A stretch of 64,000 nt of DNA. It comes from Dugong dugon (lineage: Eukaryota > Chordata > Mammalia > Sirenia > Dugongidae). The translations under genes were made by a program, and so were the position numbers. The stretch's first letter is position 1. Each line of letters opens with the position of its first letter. The notes beneath the pieces are model-generated. The model saw only the letters and a program-made list of their open reading frames with translations, had not been told where the DNA came from and made no database searches. This document shows positions 1 to 10,136 of this stretch, piece by piece. The stretch is taken from positions 59,527,233 through 59,591,232 of the forward strand of contig CM057466.1 of NCBI GenBank assembly GCA_030035585.1, in the 5' to 3' direction.

Positions 1-318
1 CATCCCTGGAGAAGACTGCATCACAACCTGACTATCTCTCTGCCCAAACTTGCCTCTTTCGTCCGCCCCTCCTTCCACAGGAGTTGATCCCACAACAATC
101 TCAATTAACATGATGCCCGTTAATCTCCACCTCAGTCAGCTTCTTGGGAAACTCAATCTACAAAACATGTAAATATTTACATCTATATTTCAAAGTTGCT
201 GTTTCACATTAAATGAAATGATATGTCAAGTCAATTGGACAATGCCTGACACACAGCAGGTATTTATTTAGTACATAACCATGAGAAATGGAATCCTAGG
301 GAACAAGACAGATAACCA
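1..318. other. OSBPL1A intronic sequence with a possible MIR-like fragment
   Basis: There is no coding signal. The stretch from about 130 to 275 ends in a tract resembling the 3' part of MIR/L2-type repeats (a GCCTGRCACACAGCAGG-like string followed by an A/T-rich tail). The match is loose and made by eye. The rest looks like unique intron. Confidence 0.4.
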
Positions 319-520
319 ACCCACACTGCTGTCAAGTTGATTCCAACTCACAGTGACCCTACAGGACAGAGTAGAAGTGCCCCATAGGGTTACTAAGGCT
401 ATAAATCTCTACAGAATCAGACTGCCACATCTTTCTCCCACAGAATGGCTGGTGGGTTCGAACCATCGACCTTTCAGTTAGCAGCCAATTGCTTTAACCA
501 CTGCACCACCAGTGCCCCTA
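319..520 (-). repeat. AfroSINE (long form)
   Basis: This is a tRNA-derived SINE read on the minus strand. The Pol III B-box-like GGTTCGAACC is near 455-465, and the A-box head (GGTGCAGTGGTTAAA on minus) is at the right end. The tail with the AGTTGATTCCAACTCA-type motif is at the left. It carries the extra middle block containing CTGCCACATCTTTCTCCC that separates the long subfamily from the short one. Confidence 0.9.
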
Positions 521-928
521 AGAAACCCCAGGATTATATGAATCTTCTATATTCCAGGTGAGATATAAACAATTATGGACACATAGACATAGGAAGCATT
601 TGTTTCCAGTGTATACTCAATTCTGCTAGAAAACTGTAACAGTCAAAATAAAGGTAAGTGCCACAGCCCAATTATGTACTATGTTTACCATATTGCTATT
701 ATAAACTGATGACCAAAAAGAAGTAAAACCTTCAGAATTCTACCTGTATCTGAAAAATAAAGTAAGGAAAAAATGCTAAATATAACTTTCAAAAATCCTG
801 GTATACTAATTTTTTACCAAAGAACTCTGTTCTTGTTGTTAGGTGCAATTTATACAAAAGATTAGTTAAATCTAGTTACTAGAATAATAAAAAGTATTAA
901 ACAATATGTAATAAGTTCACTCTTCTTT
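521..928. other. Intronic sequence, nothing recognised
   Basis: The stretch is A/T-rich. I see no exon, RNA gene or clear repeat in it. Confidence 0.5.
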
Positions 929-2030
929 ATTGTTGTTAGATGCAGTCAAGTCAGTTCCGACTCAGAGCAACCCTGTGTAAAACAGAATGAAACACTGCCC
1001 AGTCCTGTGCCATCCTCACAATCTGTGCTACGTTTGAGCTCATTGTTGAAGCCACTGTGTCAATCTATCTTGTTGAGGGTCTTCCTTGTTTTCACTGACC
1101 ATACTTTACCAGGCATGATGTCCTTTTCCAGGAACTGTTCCCTCCTGATAACACATCCAAAGTACATGAGGTGAAGTCTTGCAATCTTTGTTTCTAAGGA
1201 GCATTGTGGCTGTACCTCTTCCAAGACAAATTTGTTCATTCTTCTGGTAGTCTGTGGTATATTCAATACTCTTTGTCAATACCATAATTCAAAAGCATCA
1301 ATTCTTCTTCGGTCTTCCTTATTCATTGTCCAGCTTTCACATGAATATGAGGTGAGTGAAAATACCACGGCTTGTCACGTGCAGCTTAGTCCTCAAATTG
1401 ACATCTTTGCTTTTTAACACTTTAAAGATTCCTTATACAGCAGATCTGCCCAGTGCAATACATCATTTGATTTTTTGACTGCTGCTTCCATAGGCATTGA
1501 TCATGGATCCGAGTAAAATGAAATCCTTGACAACTTCAATCTTTTCTTCCTTTAATATGCTGCTTATTGATCCAGTTGTGAGGATTTTTCTTTATATTCA
1601 GGTGTAATCCATACTGAAGGCTGTAGTCTTTGATCTTTATCAGTAATTGCTTCAAGTCCTCTTCACTTTCAGCAAGCAAGGTTGTGTCACCTGCGTATCA
1701 CAGGCTGTTAATGAGTCTTCTGCCAATCCTCATGCCACATTATTCTTCATATAGTCCAACTTCTCAGATTATTTGCTCAGCATACACATTGAATAAGTAT
1801 GGTGAAAGGATACAACCCTGACGCACACCTTCCCTGATTTTAAACCACACAGTATCCTCTTATCCTGTTTGAATGACTGTCTCTTGGTCTACGTACAGGT
1901 TCTGCATAGGCACAACTAAGTGCTCTGGAATTCCCATTCTTCACAATGTTATCCACAATTTCTTACAATCCACACAGTCAAATGCCTTTGCAGAGTCAAT
2001 AAAACAATACAATTCAAGTAAAAATCTGTA
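929..2030 (-). mobile_element. RTE-clade LINE, degenerate 3' part of reverse transcriptase
   Basis: Read on the minus strand, this segment encodes a decayed non-LTR reverse transcriptase. FIDSAKAFDCVD lies near 1970-2005, REGVRQGCILSPYLFN near 1795-1840, and the catalytic block near 1695-1705 reads YAGDTTLLAE where active RTE enzymes have YADD. Several in-frame stops are present, so it is dead. Its 3' end (left side, about 929-1000) is the same motif as the AfroSINE tail (GACTCAGAGCAACCC followed by TAACAACA on minus). It lies in sense orientation to OSBPL1A. The RT motifs and tail fit RTE rather than L1 or L2. Confidence 0.85.
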
Positions 2031-2035
2031 ATGGT

Positions 2036-2636
2036 TAAGACTGTGTGTCAGCTTGGCTGGGCCATGATTCTCAGTGTTTATACGTGATCACCCCCATGAT
2101 GGGATCTGCTGTGAGTAGTCAATCAGTTCAAAGGGAGTTTCCTTGGGCGTGTAGCCTGCATCTGAATATAAGTGGATGTTCTGGCTTTTGCCCTCACTGC
2201 AGCTGTCTCTTGTTCTTCTGACCTCCAGTTCTTGGGACCTGAGCTAGCAGCTTACCTGCCGATCCTGGGATTTGTCGATCTTCACAGCCTGTGAGCAAGA
2301 GCCCTGCTCTCCAACCTGCCAATCTCGGGTTCGCCAGCCCCTGCAGCTATGTGAATTAGGAGAGGCTTTGCAGTCCTGCCTGCTGATCTTGGGATTCATC
2401 GACCATCACAGCCTGTGAGCAAGAGCCCCACTCTCTGACCTGCCAATCTTGGGTTTGCCAGCCCCTGAGGCTACATGAATCAAAGAAAGCCTCTATCCTG
2501 ATCCAAGGATTTGGGACGTTCCAGCCTCTACAATTGCATGAGCTGTTTCCTTGATATAAATCTCTCTATATATATGTATATATTTATATGCTTTACTGAT
2601 TTTGCTTCTCTAGAGAATCCAGCCTAAGACAACATC
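2036..2636 (+). repeat. Old interspersed repeat, family not assigned, with internal duplication
   Basis: The block starts near GTGTGTCAGCTTGGCTGGG and ends with a TATATA-rich stretch and TTCTCTAGAGAATCCAGCC. A unit of about 125 bp containing GCCTGTGAGCAAGAGCCC and CAGCCCCTG occurs twice (about 2277-2357 and 2403-2482). The outline resembles a widespread placental repeat whose name I cannot give with confidence. No ORF is present. Confidence 0.55.
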
Positions 2637-2862
2637 ATTCTTATTTAATTCATGATAAATGCACATAAATTTTTCAATTATGGGATTATAAAATAACCTT
2701 TAGAGATCATGCTGCACTACAGTCCACAATCAGAATAAGCAAAAATTACCCTTGTGTCATAGTTAATTTACCAGATCACTCAAATAATTAGAAAAAAAAA
2801 AAAAATCAGAAAAATTGGGTGAAAGCAACTTCTGGCTATAGTAGCATTAACAGTTCAGAGAA

Positions 2863-3616
2863 GTGGGGGTGAAGCAAGATGGCGAAGTGAGGGGCAACTC
2901 CCATTTATTCTCCCAAGCAACTAACCCACTGAACAATGAATAAAAAAAGTACAGACCGAGATCTCAGATCTCCAGACAGCAGTTGAGGTTTGGAGAGTCG
3001 GGGTGAGTCCAGAAGTGGGGGAGAGGAAAAGTGGGGACAGCACAGAAGCTGAGAGAACCTACCCACTAATACTGGGATCACTCATTCATTGCAGCCATTT
3101 TGGGATCAGGACAGGCAACACCCCAAACAAGGAACACAAGAAGGGAGCTAATCTGAGAAACCCGAAGCCCCATTTTTTAAGGGGGAGCAAACTGGCCAAG
3201 GGAGTGCACAGGCCAACTGTGAGGGGGCAAAGAGAGATCATGGTACAATGAAAGAGTGTTGTTGAATTTCTGAGACAGACGGGCACAAGGACCATGAGAA
3301 ACTGCACAGGCAGGAAGGTGGGGGGAACACTTCAGACTGTCAGGTGACAGAGAAAGAAAGAGCTAGCTCCCTGCCCACAGTGGGACACTGTGGGAGAGCC
3401 TGCGCAGGAGTGCCCGTAAGGGAAAGAGAGCCCCCTACCTTCACCATAGTAAAGTTGAGCCCCACTGCTTACGTCAGCATCTGCAACCAGCTAAACCCAC
3501 CCTCCCGTGCACGTGTACTGCATTCCAGAGATCAACCATTCAGAAGTCCTGAATCATCATTGAAAAATGCCTAAGGTTAAGAGTGCCCTCTAGTGGTTCT
3601 CAAGAGAAGATACTAC
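2863..3616 (+). promoter_or_regulatory. L1 5'UTR, type A, with YY1-like site
   Basis: The segment begins a few bases before CAAGATGGCG (2875-2884), the YY1-type motif that sits at the start of mammalian L1 5'UTRs. The following sequence is unlike the 5'UTRs at 4851, 32438 and 34553, so it belongs to a separate L1 subfamily. The 5'UTR breaks off at the SINE junction at about 3616. Confidence 0.7.
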
Positions 3617-3768
3617 GCCCACTGCTGCTGGGTCAATTCTGACTCATAGTGACCCAACAGGACAGAGTAGAACTGCCTCACAGAGTTTCCAAGGGGTGGC
3701 TGGTAGATTCAAACTACTGACCTTTGGGTTAGCAACCGAGCTCTTGACCAGTGTATCACCAGGGCTCC
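3617..3768 (-). repeat. AfroSINE (short form) at an L1 deletion junction
   Basis: The head, with CAGGGCTCC-type complement, is at 3768, and the ACTGCTGCTGGGTCAATTC tail is at the left. No target duplication is visible. L1 5'UTR lies on the left and mid-ORF2 on the right, so a deletion breakpoint falls at the left edge of the SINE. Confidence 0.85.
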
Positions 3769-4850
3769 AACTAAGTAATACACCACTAAAAAACTACTGG
3801 GTCATAGAAGAAATCAAAACTGAAATAAAAATTCCTAGAACCAAACAAAAATGAAAGCACAACAGATCAAAACCTTTGGAACACAGCAAAAGCAGTACTT
3901 ACAGGGAAATTCATAGCGATAAAGGCCTACATTAAAAAAGAAGATCCAAAATCAATAACTTAAACTAACAACTTGAACAAATAAAAAAGGAAGAGAAAAG
4001 GAAGCCGAAAGTTACCATAAAAAAGAAAATAATAAAGATCAGGGCAGAAATAAATGAAATAGAAAATATACAAACAATAAAATTGATATAACCAGAAGTT
4101 GGTTCTTTGAAAAGATCAATAAAATAGACAAACCACTGGCTAGATCGGAAAGAGAAAACCAACAAAAGAGGCAAATAACCAAATTAAGACATGAAATCGG
4201 TGACATTACAACCAATCCAACAGAGATGAAGATCGTAAGTGATTACTACGAAAAATTGTACTCCAAACAAATTTAAAAACCTAGATGAAATGGACAAATG
4301 TCTAGAAACATACTTCTACCAAAACTAACACAGAAGTAGAACATTTAAACAGACCCATTACAAAAGAAGGAATTGAAGATAGCATCAAAAAACCGCCAAC
4401 CAAAAAAAAGCCAAGGACTAGATGGCTACACTGGAGAATTTTACCAAACATTTAGAGAAGAGTTGTCACCAATCCTACCCAATCTCTTCAAAAACACAGG
4501 AGAAAGGCATACTACCAAACTCTTTCTATGAAGCCAGTATAACCCTGATACCTAAACCAGGTGAAGACATCACACACACAAAAAAAATACAGATCAACTT
4601 CCCTTATGAACAAAGATGTAAAATTTTTCAACAAATTTCTAGCCAGCGGATTTCAGTAACATATCAAAAAAATCACACACCATGATCAAGTGACATTCTT
4701 AACAGGATTACAAGGGTAGTTCAGCATTAGAAAATCAACAAACATAATCCACGACATAAATAAAATAAAGGAAAAGAACCATATGATCATATCAATTGAT
4801 GCAGAAAAGGCATTCAATAAAATTCAACACCCTTTCCTGATAACTCTCAG
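3769..4850 (+). pseudogene. L1 ORF2 remnant (endonuclease end to early RT), outer element
   Basis: The translated pieces match L1 ORF2 between the end of the endonuclease and the early RT domain. Recognisable strings include [16 protein letters not shown] near 4790-4840, the counterpart of the conserved D-A-E-K-A-F-D-K-x-Q motif. Stops and frameshifts are frequent. It ends abruptly at 4850 where another L1 begins. Confidence 0.85.
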
Positions 4851-6231
4851 GAAGAGGTGGGGCCAAGATGGCGGAGTAGTCAGATGGCTTCTTATATCCC
4901 TCTTACAACAAAGACCTGGAAAAATAAGTGACTTGATTGTATATGAATATCTAGAATCCCTGAACAAGGCAAAGTTGAGGAACTGGACTGAGTGGCGGGG
5001 GGGAAGGGAGGTGGTTGGGAAGAAGCGAGCAGTGCCAGAGTGGCGGTGGCGGGGCTGCAGCTCTACAGCCGCTCTGGGTCCACAGTAAAGCAGGCAAACA
5101 GCTGTGCGCATGCTCAGGAAGCAGTTTCTGCATCGAGAGAGACCCAGCAGCAGAGATTCTGCTCGGACACTCCGAACCAGTGAAAAGCAGCTCCTAAGCA
5201 GCTAAAGATAAGTACATGCATGTGCCCTTTTGCGGGGATTTAAAAAAAAAAAAAAGCCTGTTTGGGAAAAACCTCTCTCCCTTTTACCTCCTCCCTCTTC
5301 GCTCTGCACTGGGAGTCCGCTGGGCCAGAAGCAGATCCCAGAAGCCACCCTGACACATTCTCCTGGCCTTGGAAAGGTAACAAATAAGCCACTGGCTCCC
5401 CTAAGCCAGGAACTCAGGGTCGGCACAGCTCCTTTCCTAGGCAGAGGTGTAAGGGGTCCACAGATTTTGAGTGCTTTACACCCCTCTGTAGACTTATGGG
5501 GACCCCTCTCAACAGTGTTAGCCCTTACTACCACAGTACAACAGGGCAAATATCTGAAGTTTAACTTCAACTGTTTTAGCTGTGAAGTGGCAGATGTGTG
5601 ACCCTTGAAACAGACCCACCCCTTAAGTAGGCAGCTTTACCGATCCGCAAGAGGGGCTTGAGGACTGGTGGTGTCATCTAAGCCACCTAGTCACCTGCTA
5701 CAGGAGTCCAAGAAAAAGTGGTGCCCTCGAGTCTTTACAGTCAACAGAGTGGGGTGCTCACAGTCCAGCTGCAAAACTCATATACCTACTCGCCCTAGGG
5801 AATAGGGACATGCTTTCCTTTCAGACTCTCAGGGACAGCCGTCAGCCCCCTGCCTGGCTCAGTGCGTGATCCCCTATCACAGCCAGATACCAGTGCCTAC
5901 ACCAATCACCCATGCCTCTCTAAACTGTAGGTGAGAGGTGGCACCGCACACTTGGTGACCGGCTCCCTGGATACCTGAGCTGAACCCGCATAGGAAAATT
6001 TAACAGACTCCTGTGTGCATATACTTAGTTACATAACTACCTACCTGGTGACAGGACGTTGGAGCTTCAAAGGTGCCAATAATCAAACTAGCACACATGA
6101 GCAGCCTATTGGGGCATATCAAAACAAAACAGAACTAGAAGCTAGGACTTACTAAACAAATACAAAATAAAATTATAACTTATTGATGGCTCGGAGATAA
6201 CAGTCAATATCAAATCACATAAAGAAGCAGT

Positions 6232-7195
6232 CCATGATGGCTTCAGCACGCTCCCAAAATAAAGAATCAATAAATTCTCTGGAGGAAGAGAATTTCTTGG
6301 AATTACCAGAGGCAGAATACAAAAAATTAACATACAGAACTCTTCTAGAAATTAGAAAGGAAATTTATCAAAATGCAGACAGCAAAGGAACACACAATGT
6401 AGTAGCGGAACTTAAAGAAGTTATTCAAGAACATAATGACAAATTTAACAGGCTGCAAGAATCCATAGAGAGACAGCAATCAGAAATCCAGAAGATTAAC
6501 AATAAACTTTCAGAATTAGATAACTGAATAGAAAGTCATAGGAGCAGAACTGAGGCAGTAGAAGTTAGAATTAGTGACACTGAAGATAAAGCTCTTGACG
6601 CCAACTTTTTGAGGAAGAATCAGATAAAAGAATTAAAAAGAATGAAGAAACTCTAAGAGTCATATGGGACTCTATCAAGAGAAATAACCTACGAGTGACT
6701 GGAGTACCAGAACGGGGGGGATAACAGAAAATACAGAGAAAATTGTTGAAGATTTGTTGACAGAAAACTTCCCTGATAGCATGAAAGATGAGAAGATATC
6801 TACCCAAGATGCTCATCGAACCCCACATAAGATAGATCCCAAAAGAAAGTCACCAAGACATATTATAATCAAACTTACCAAAACCAAAGATTAAGAGAGA
6901 ATTTTAAGAACAGCTAGGGATAAAAGAAAAGTCATCCACAAAGAAGAGTCCATTAGAATAAGCTCAGACTACTCAGCAGAAACCATGCAGGCTAGAAGCC
7001 AATGGGATGACATATATAAAGCCTTGAAGGAAAACAACTGCCAGCCAAGAATTATATATTCAGCAAAACTGTCTCTCAAATATGATGGCAAAATTAGGGC
7101 ATTTCCAGATAAACAGAAGTTCAGGGAATTTGCAAAAACCAAGCCAAAATTACAAGAAATACTAAAGGGAGCCCTACGGTTAGATATCAATTAAC
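6232..7195 (+). pseudogene. L1 ORF1p remnant
   Basis: ORF1p is the L1 RNA-binding chaperone. An N-terminal coiled-coil portion of about 97 codons begins at 6234, with heptad-like QEHNDKFNRLQESIERQQ near 6427-6480, and ends at a stop at 6525-6527. Downstream pieces in other frames give the RRM part, and a last open piece (6985-7194) covers the C-terminal domain with RSQWDDIYKALKE and FPDKQKFREF. In-frame stops and frameshifts make it non-functional. Confidence 0.85.
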
Positions 7196-7659
7196 ACCAG
7201 ATAACAACGCAAGACTAGAACACATGACAGAGCAACCAGATATTGACTCAGACAGGGAAGTCAAAAATACATCAAAGCTAAAACATTGAAAATAGGGAAA
7301 CAGAGCTATCAATATGTAAAAAAGGACAACATTAAAACAAAAAAAGAGGGACTTAAAAAATGCAGACATCGATTTTTCATATGGAGGGGAAGTCAAGGCG
7401 ATATAAAGTAATAAAAGACTGGTATAAACTTAGAAAAATAGAGGTAAATATTAAGGTAACCATAAAGGAATCTAACAATCCTACAAATCAAAATAAAAAA
7501 GTAGAAAAACATAAAGACCCAGCAAACACAAAGTCTACAACAATGAAAAAGATGTAAAAAAAAAAAAAAAAAAAAAAACCAAAGAAAAATGACTCAGCAC
7601 ACAAAATTAAGGGGAACAAAGAAACTGTGAACAACACACAAAAAGAGATATCAGGATAA

Positions 7660-8234
7660 CAGCACTAAACTCATACCTATCAATAATTACACTGAATGTA
7701 AATGGACTTAATGCACCAATAAAGAAACGGAGAGTGGCAGATTGGATAAAAAAGCATGATCCATCTATATGCTGCCTACAAGAGACGCACCTTAAACTAA
7801 AGACACAAACATGCTAAAACTCAAAGGATGGAAAAAAAAATATCAAGCAAACAACACTCAAAAAAGAGCAGGAGTGGCAATATTAATCTCTGACAAAACA
7901 GACTTTGAAGTAAAATCCACCACAAAGGATAAGGAAGGGTACTATATAATGATTAAAGGGCCAATACAGCAGGAAGACATAACTATAATAAATATTTACG
8001 CACCCAACAACAGGGCTCCAAAATACATAATACAAACTCTAACAGCTCTGAAAAGAGAGATAGACAGCTCCACAATAGTAGTAGAAGACTTCAACACGCC
8101 ACTTTCGGTGAAGGACAGAACATCCAGAAAGACGCTCAACGAAGACATGGAAGAGCTAAATGCTACAGTCAACCAACGTGATCTCATAGACATATACCAA
8201 ACACTGCACCCAACCCCAAGTATACTTTCTTTTC
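7660..8234 (+). pseudogene. L1 ORF2 endonuclease fragment
   Basis: Pieces match the APE-type endonuclease of L1 ORF2p: a start resembling LNVNGLN near 7695-7720, CCLQETH near 7770-7790, and VAILISDKTDF near 7875-7910 within an open stretch 7811-8278. The last codons after 8234 belong to the resumed outer element, so the domain is cut before its C-terminal catalytic residues. Confidence 0.8.
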
Positions 8235-9940
8235 CTCAGAAAGATAGGAACAGAAGGGAAATTTCCCAACATAATTAAGGGCTTATATGCAAAACCAACA
8301 GCCAACATTATACTCAACAGAGAAAGGCTGAGAGCGTTCCCTTTGAGAACAGGAATGAGACGATGCCCATTATCACCACTCTTACTCAACATTGTACCAG
8401 AAGTCCTAGCCAGAGCAAGAAGACAAAAAAGGTATCCAATTTGGAAAGGAAGAAGTAAAACTATCTCTATTTGCAGATGACATGATCCTATACATAGAAG
8501 ACCCTAAAGTTTCCACGTGAAAACTGCTGAAACTAACAGAAGAATTTATCAACGTTGCAGGGTACAAGACAAACACACAAAAGTCAGTTGAGTTCTTCTA
8601 CACTCACAAAGATTACTCCGAAAGAAATCAAGAAAACAATACCATTTACAATAGCCTCCAAATTGATAAAATACCTAGGAATTAACCTAAACTGGGATAT
8701 AATATATAAAATTTACACAATGAAAATTATAAAACACTACTCAAAGAGACTACAAGAGATCTACCAAAATGTAAATACATTCCATGCTCATGGATTGGAA
8801 GACTTAATACGGTGAAAATGGCAACTCTATCTAAAGCAATCTATAGATATAATGCAATCCTGACACAAATCCCAACAATGTTCTTTACGGAAATGGAAAA
8901 ACTATTGACCAACTTCATATGGAAAGGAAAGAAACCCCGAAAAGCCAAAGCAATACTGAAGAAAAAGAACAAAGTAGGAGGCCTCATACTCCCTGCTATC
9001 AAAACATACTATACAGCCACTGTAATCAAAACAGCCTGGTATTGGTTCAACACCAGATGTTTAGACCAGTGGAATAGAATTGAGAACTCAGAATTAAACC
9101 TAGCCAACTACAGACAACTGATTTTCAACAAGGGGTCAAAGTCCATTCAGTGGGGCAGAAATAGTTTAATAAATGGTGCTGGCAAAACTGGATATCCACC
9201 TGCAGAAAAATGAAACAGGACCCACACCTCACACCATACACAAAAACTAACTCAAAATGGATCAAAGATCTAGGTGTTAAACCTAAAACCACAAAATTCC
9301 TGGGAGAAAACTATGGGACCTAATCTTTTATAAAAAATAGGATAACAAACATGATAATAAATGCATGAATAGAACAAGACAAAATAGATACGACCTCATA
9401 AAAATTAAAAATTTATGCTCCTCAAAAGATTAAACAGACAACCTACAGACTGAGAAAAAACGTCTTCAGAAATAACTTCTCTGATAAGGGTCTAATCTCT
9501 AAAATCTATAGAAACTGCAAGAACACAACAACAAAAAGACAAACAACCCAATCACAAAATGGGCAAAGGACATGAACAGAACCTTCACCAAAGAGGACAT
9601 CCAAGCAGCCAACAAACATATGAAAAGATGTTCATAATCATTAGCCATTCCAAAAACCAAACCGAACTCGTTGCCATTGAGTTGATTTTGACTCATTAGC
9701 CATTAGAAAGATGCAAATCAAAACTACTAAGAGATACCATTTTACTCCAGCTAAAACGGCACTAATTAAAAAAAAAAAAAAAAGATAACAACAAATGTTG
9801 GCAAGGATGTGGGGAGACTAGAACCCTTATCCATTGCTAGTGGGACTATAAAATGGTACAAGTACTAAGGAAAATGATATGGCACTTTCTCAAAAAACTA
9901 AAAAATAGAACTACCCTATGATCCAGCAATCCCACTAGGT
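8235..9940 (+). pseudogene. L1 ORF2 remnant (RT to C-terminus), outer element
   Basis: The segment resumes in the RT domain. The catalytic FADDMILY is intact at 8470-8493, but [11 protein letters not shown] near 8350-8390 replaces the usual [11 protein letters not shown]-terminal blocks include NFIWKGKKPRKAKAIL (8910-8955) and the tryptophan-rich region to about 9210. Multiple stops and frameshifts separate the pieces. A 43-bp SINE tail is inserted at 9650-9692. Confidence 0.85.
9650..9692 (-). repeat. Ultra-short AfroSINE 3'-tail insertion with target duplication
   Basis: Only the last 43 bp of an AfroSINE are present (CCAAAAACCAAACC through the GAGTTGATTTTGAC tail motif). They are flanked by a perfect 12-bp direct repeat TCATTAGCCATT (9638-9649 and 9693-9704). 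This is a severely 5'-truncated retroposition event. Confidence 0.85.
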
Positions 9941-9950
9941 ATATACCCTT

Positions 9951-10136
9951 AAAAAACAAAACCAAACAAAAAAAACCACCAAACTCATTGCTGTTGAGTC
10001 GATTCAGACTCATAGTGACCCTGTAAGACAGAGTAGAACTGCCCCATAGGGTTTTCAAGGAGTGGCTGGTGGATTGGAACCACTGAACTTCTGGTTAACA
10101 GGCAAGCTCTTAACTACTGAGCCACCAGAGCTCTGC
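9951..10136 (-). repeat. AfroSINE (short form)
   Basis: A complete element with tail at left (AACCAAAC, then GAGTCGATTCAGACTCATAG) and head at right. A target duplication ATATACCCT is present at 9941-9949 and 10137-10145, within L1 ORF2/3'UTR sequence. Confidence 0.92.

Larger units (their letters stand above)
4851..8234 (+). mobile_element. LINE-1 fragment (5'UTR, ORF1, start of ORF2) without 3' end, nested in the outer L1
   Basis: It opens with a YY1-like CCAAGATGGCGG (4863-4874) and a 5'UTR of the same type as the L1 at 32438. Next come ORF1 (about 6232-7195), an A-rich inter-ORF region with a long A-run near 7557-7580, and the N-terminal half of the endonuclease (about 7660-8234). There is no RT, 3'UTR or poly(A). 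At 8235 the outer L1 resumes at the ORF2 position where it was interrupted. A 5-bp direct repeat CTCAG flanks the fragment (4846-4850 and 8235-8239). Confidence 0.8.

Noticed and set aside
319-520. tRNA-like A and B boxes, considered as a tRNA gene
   Set aside because: The boxes belong to the AfroSINE head; the 3' half does not fold as a tRNA and the same sequence recurs many times in the window.
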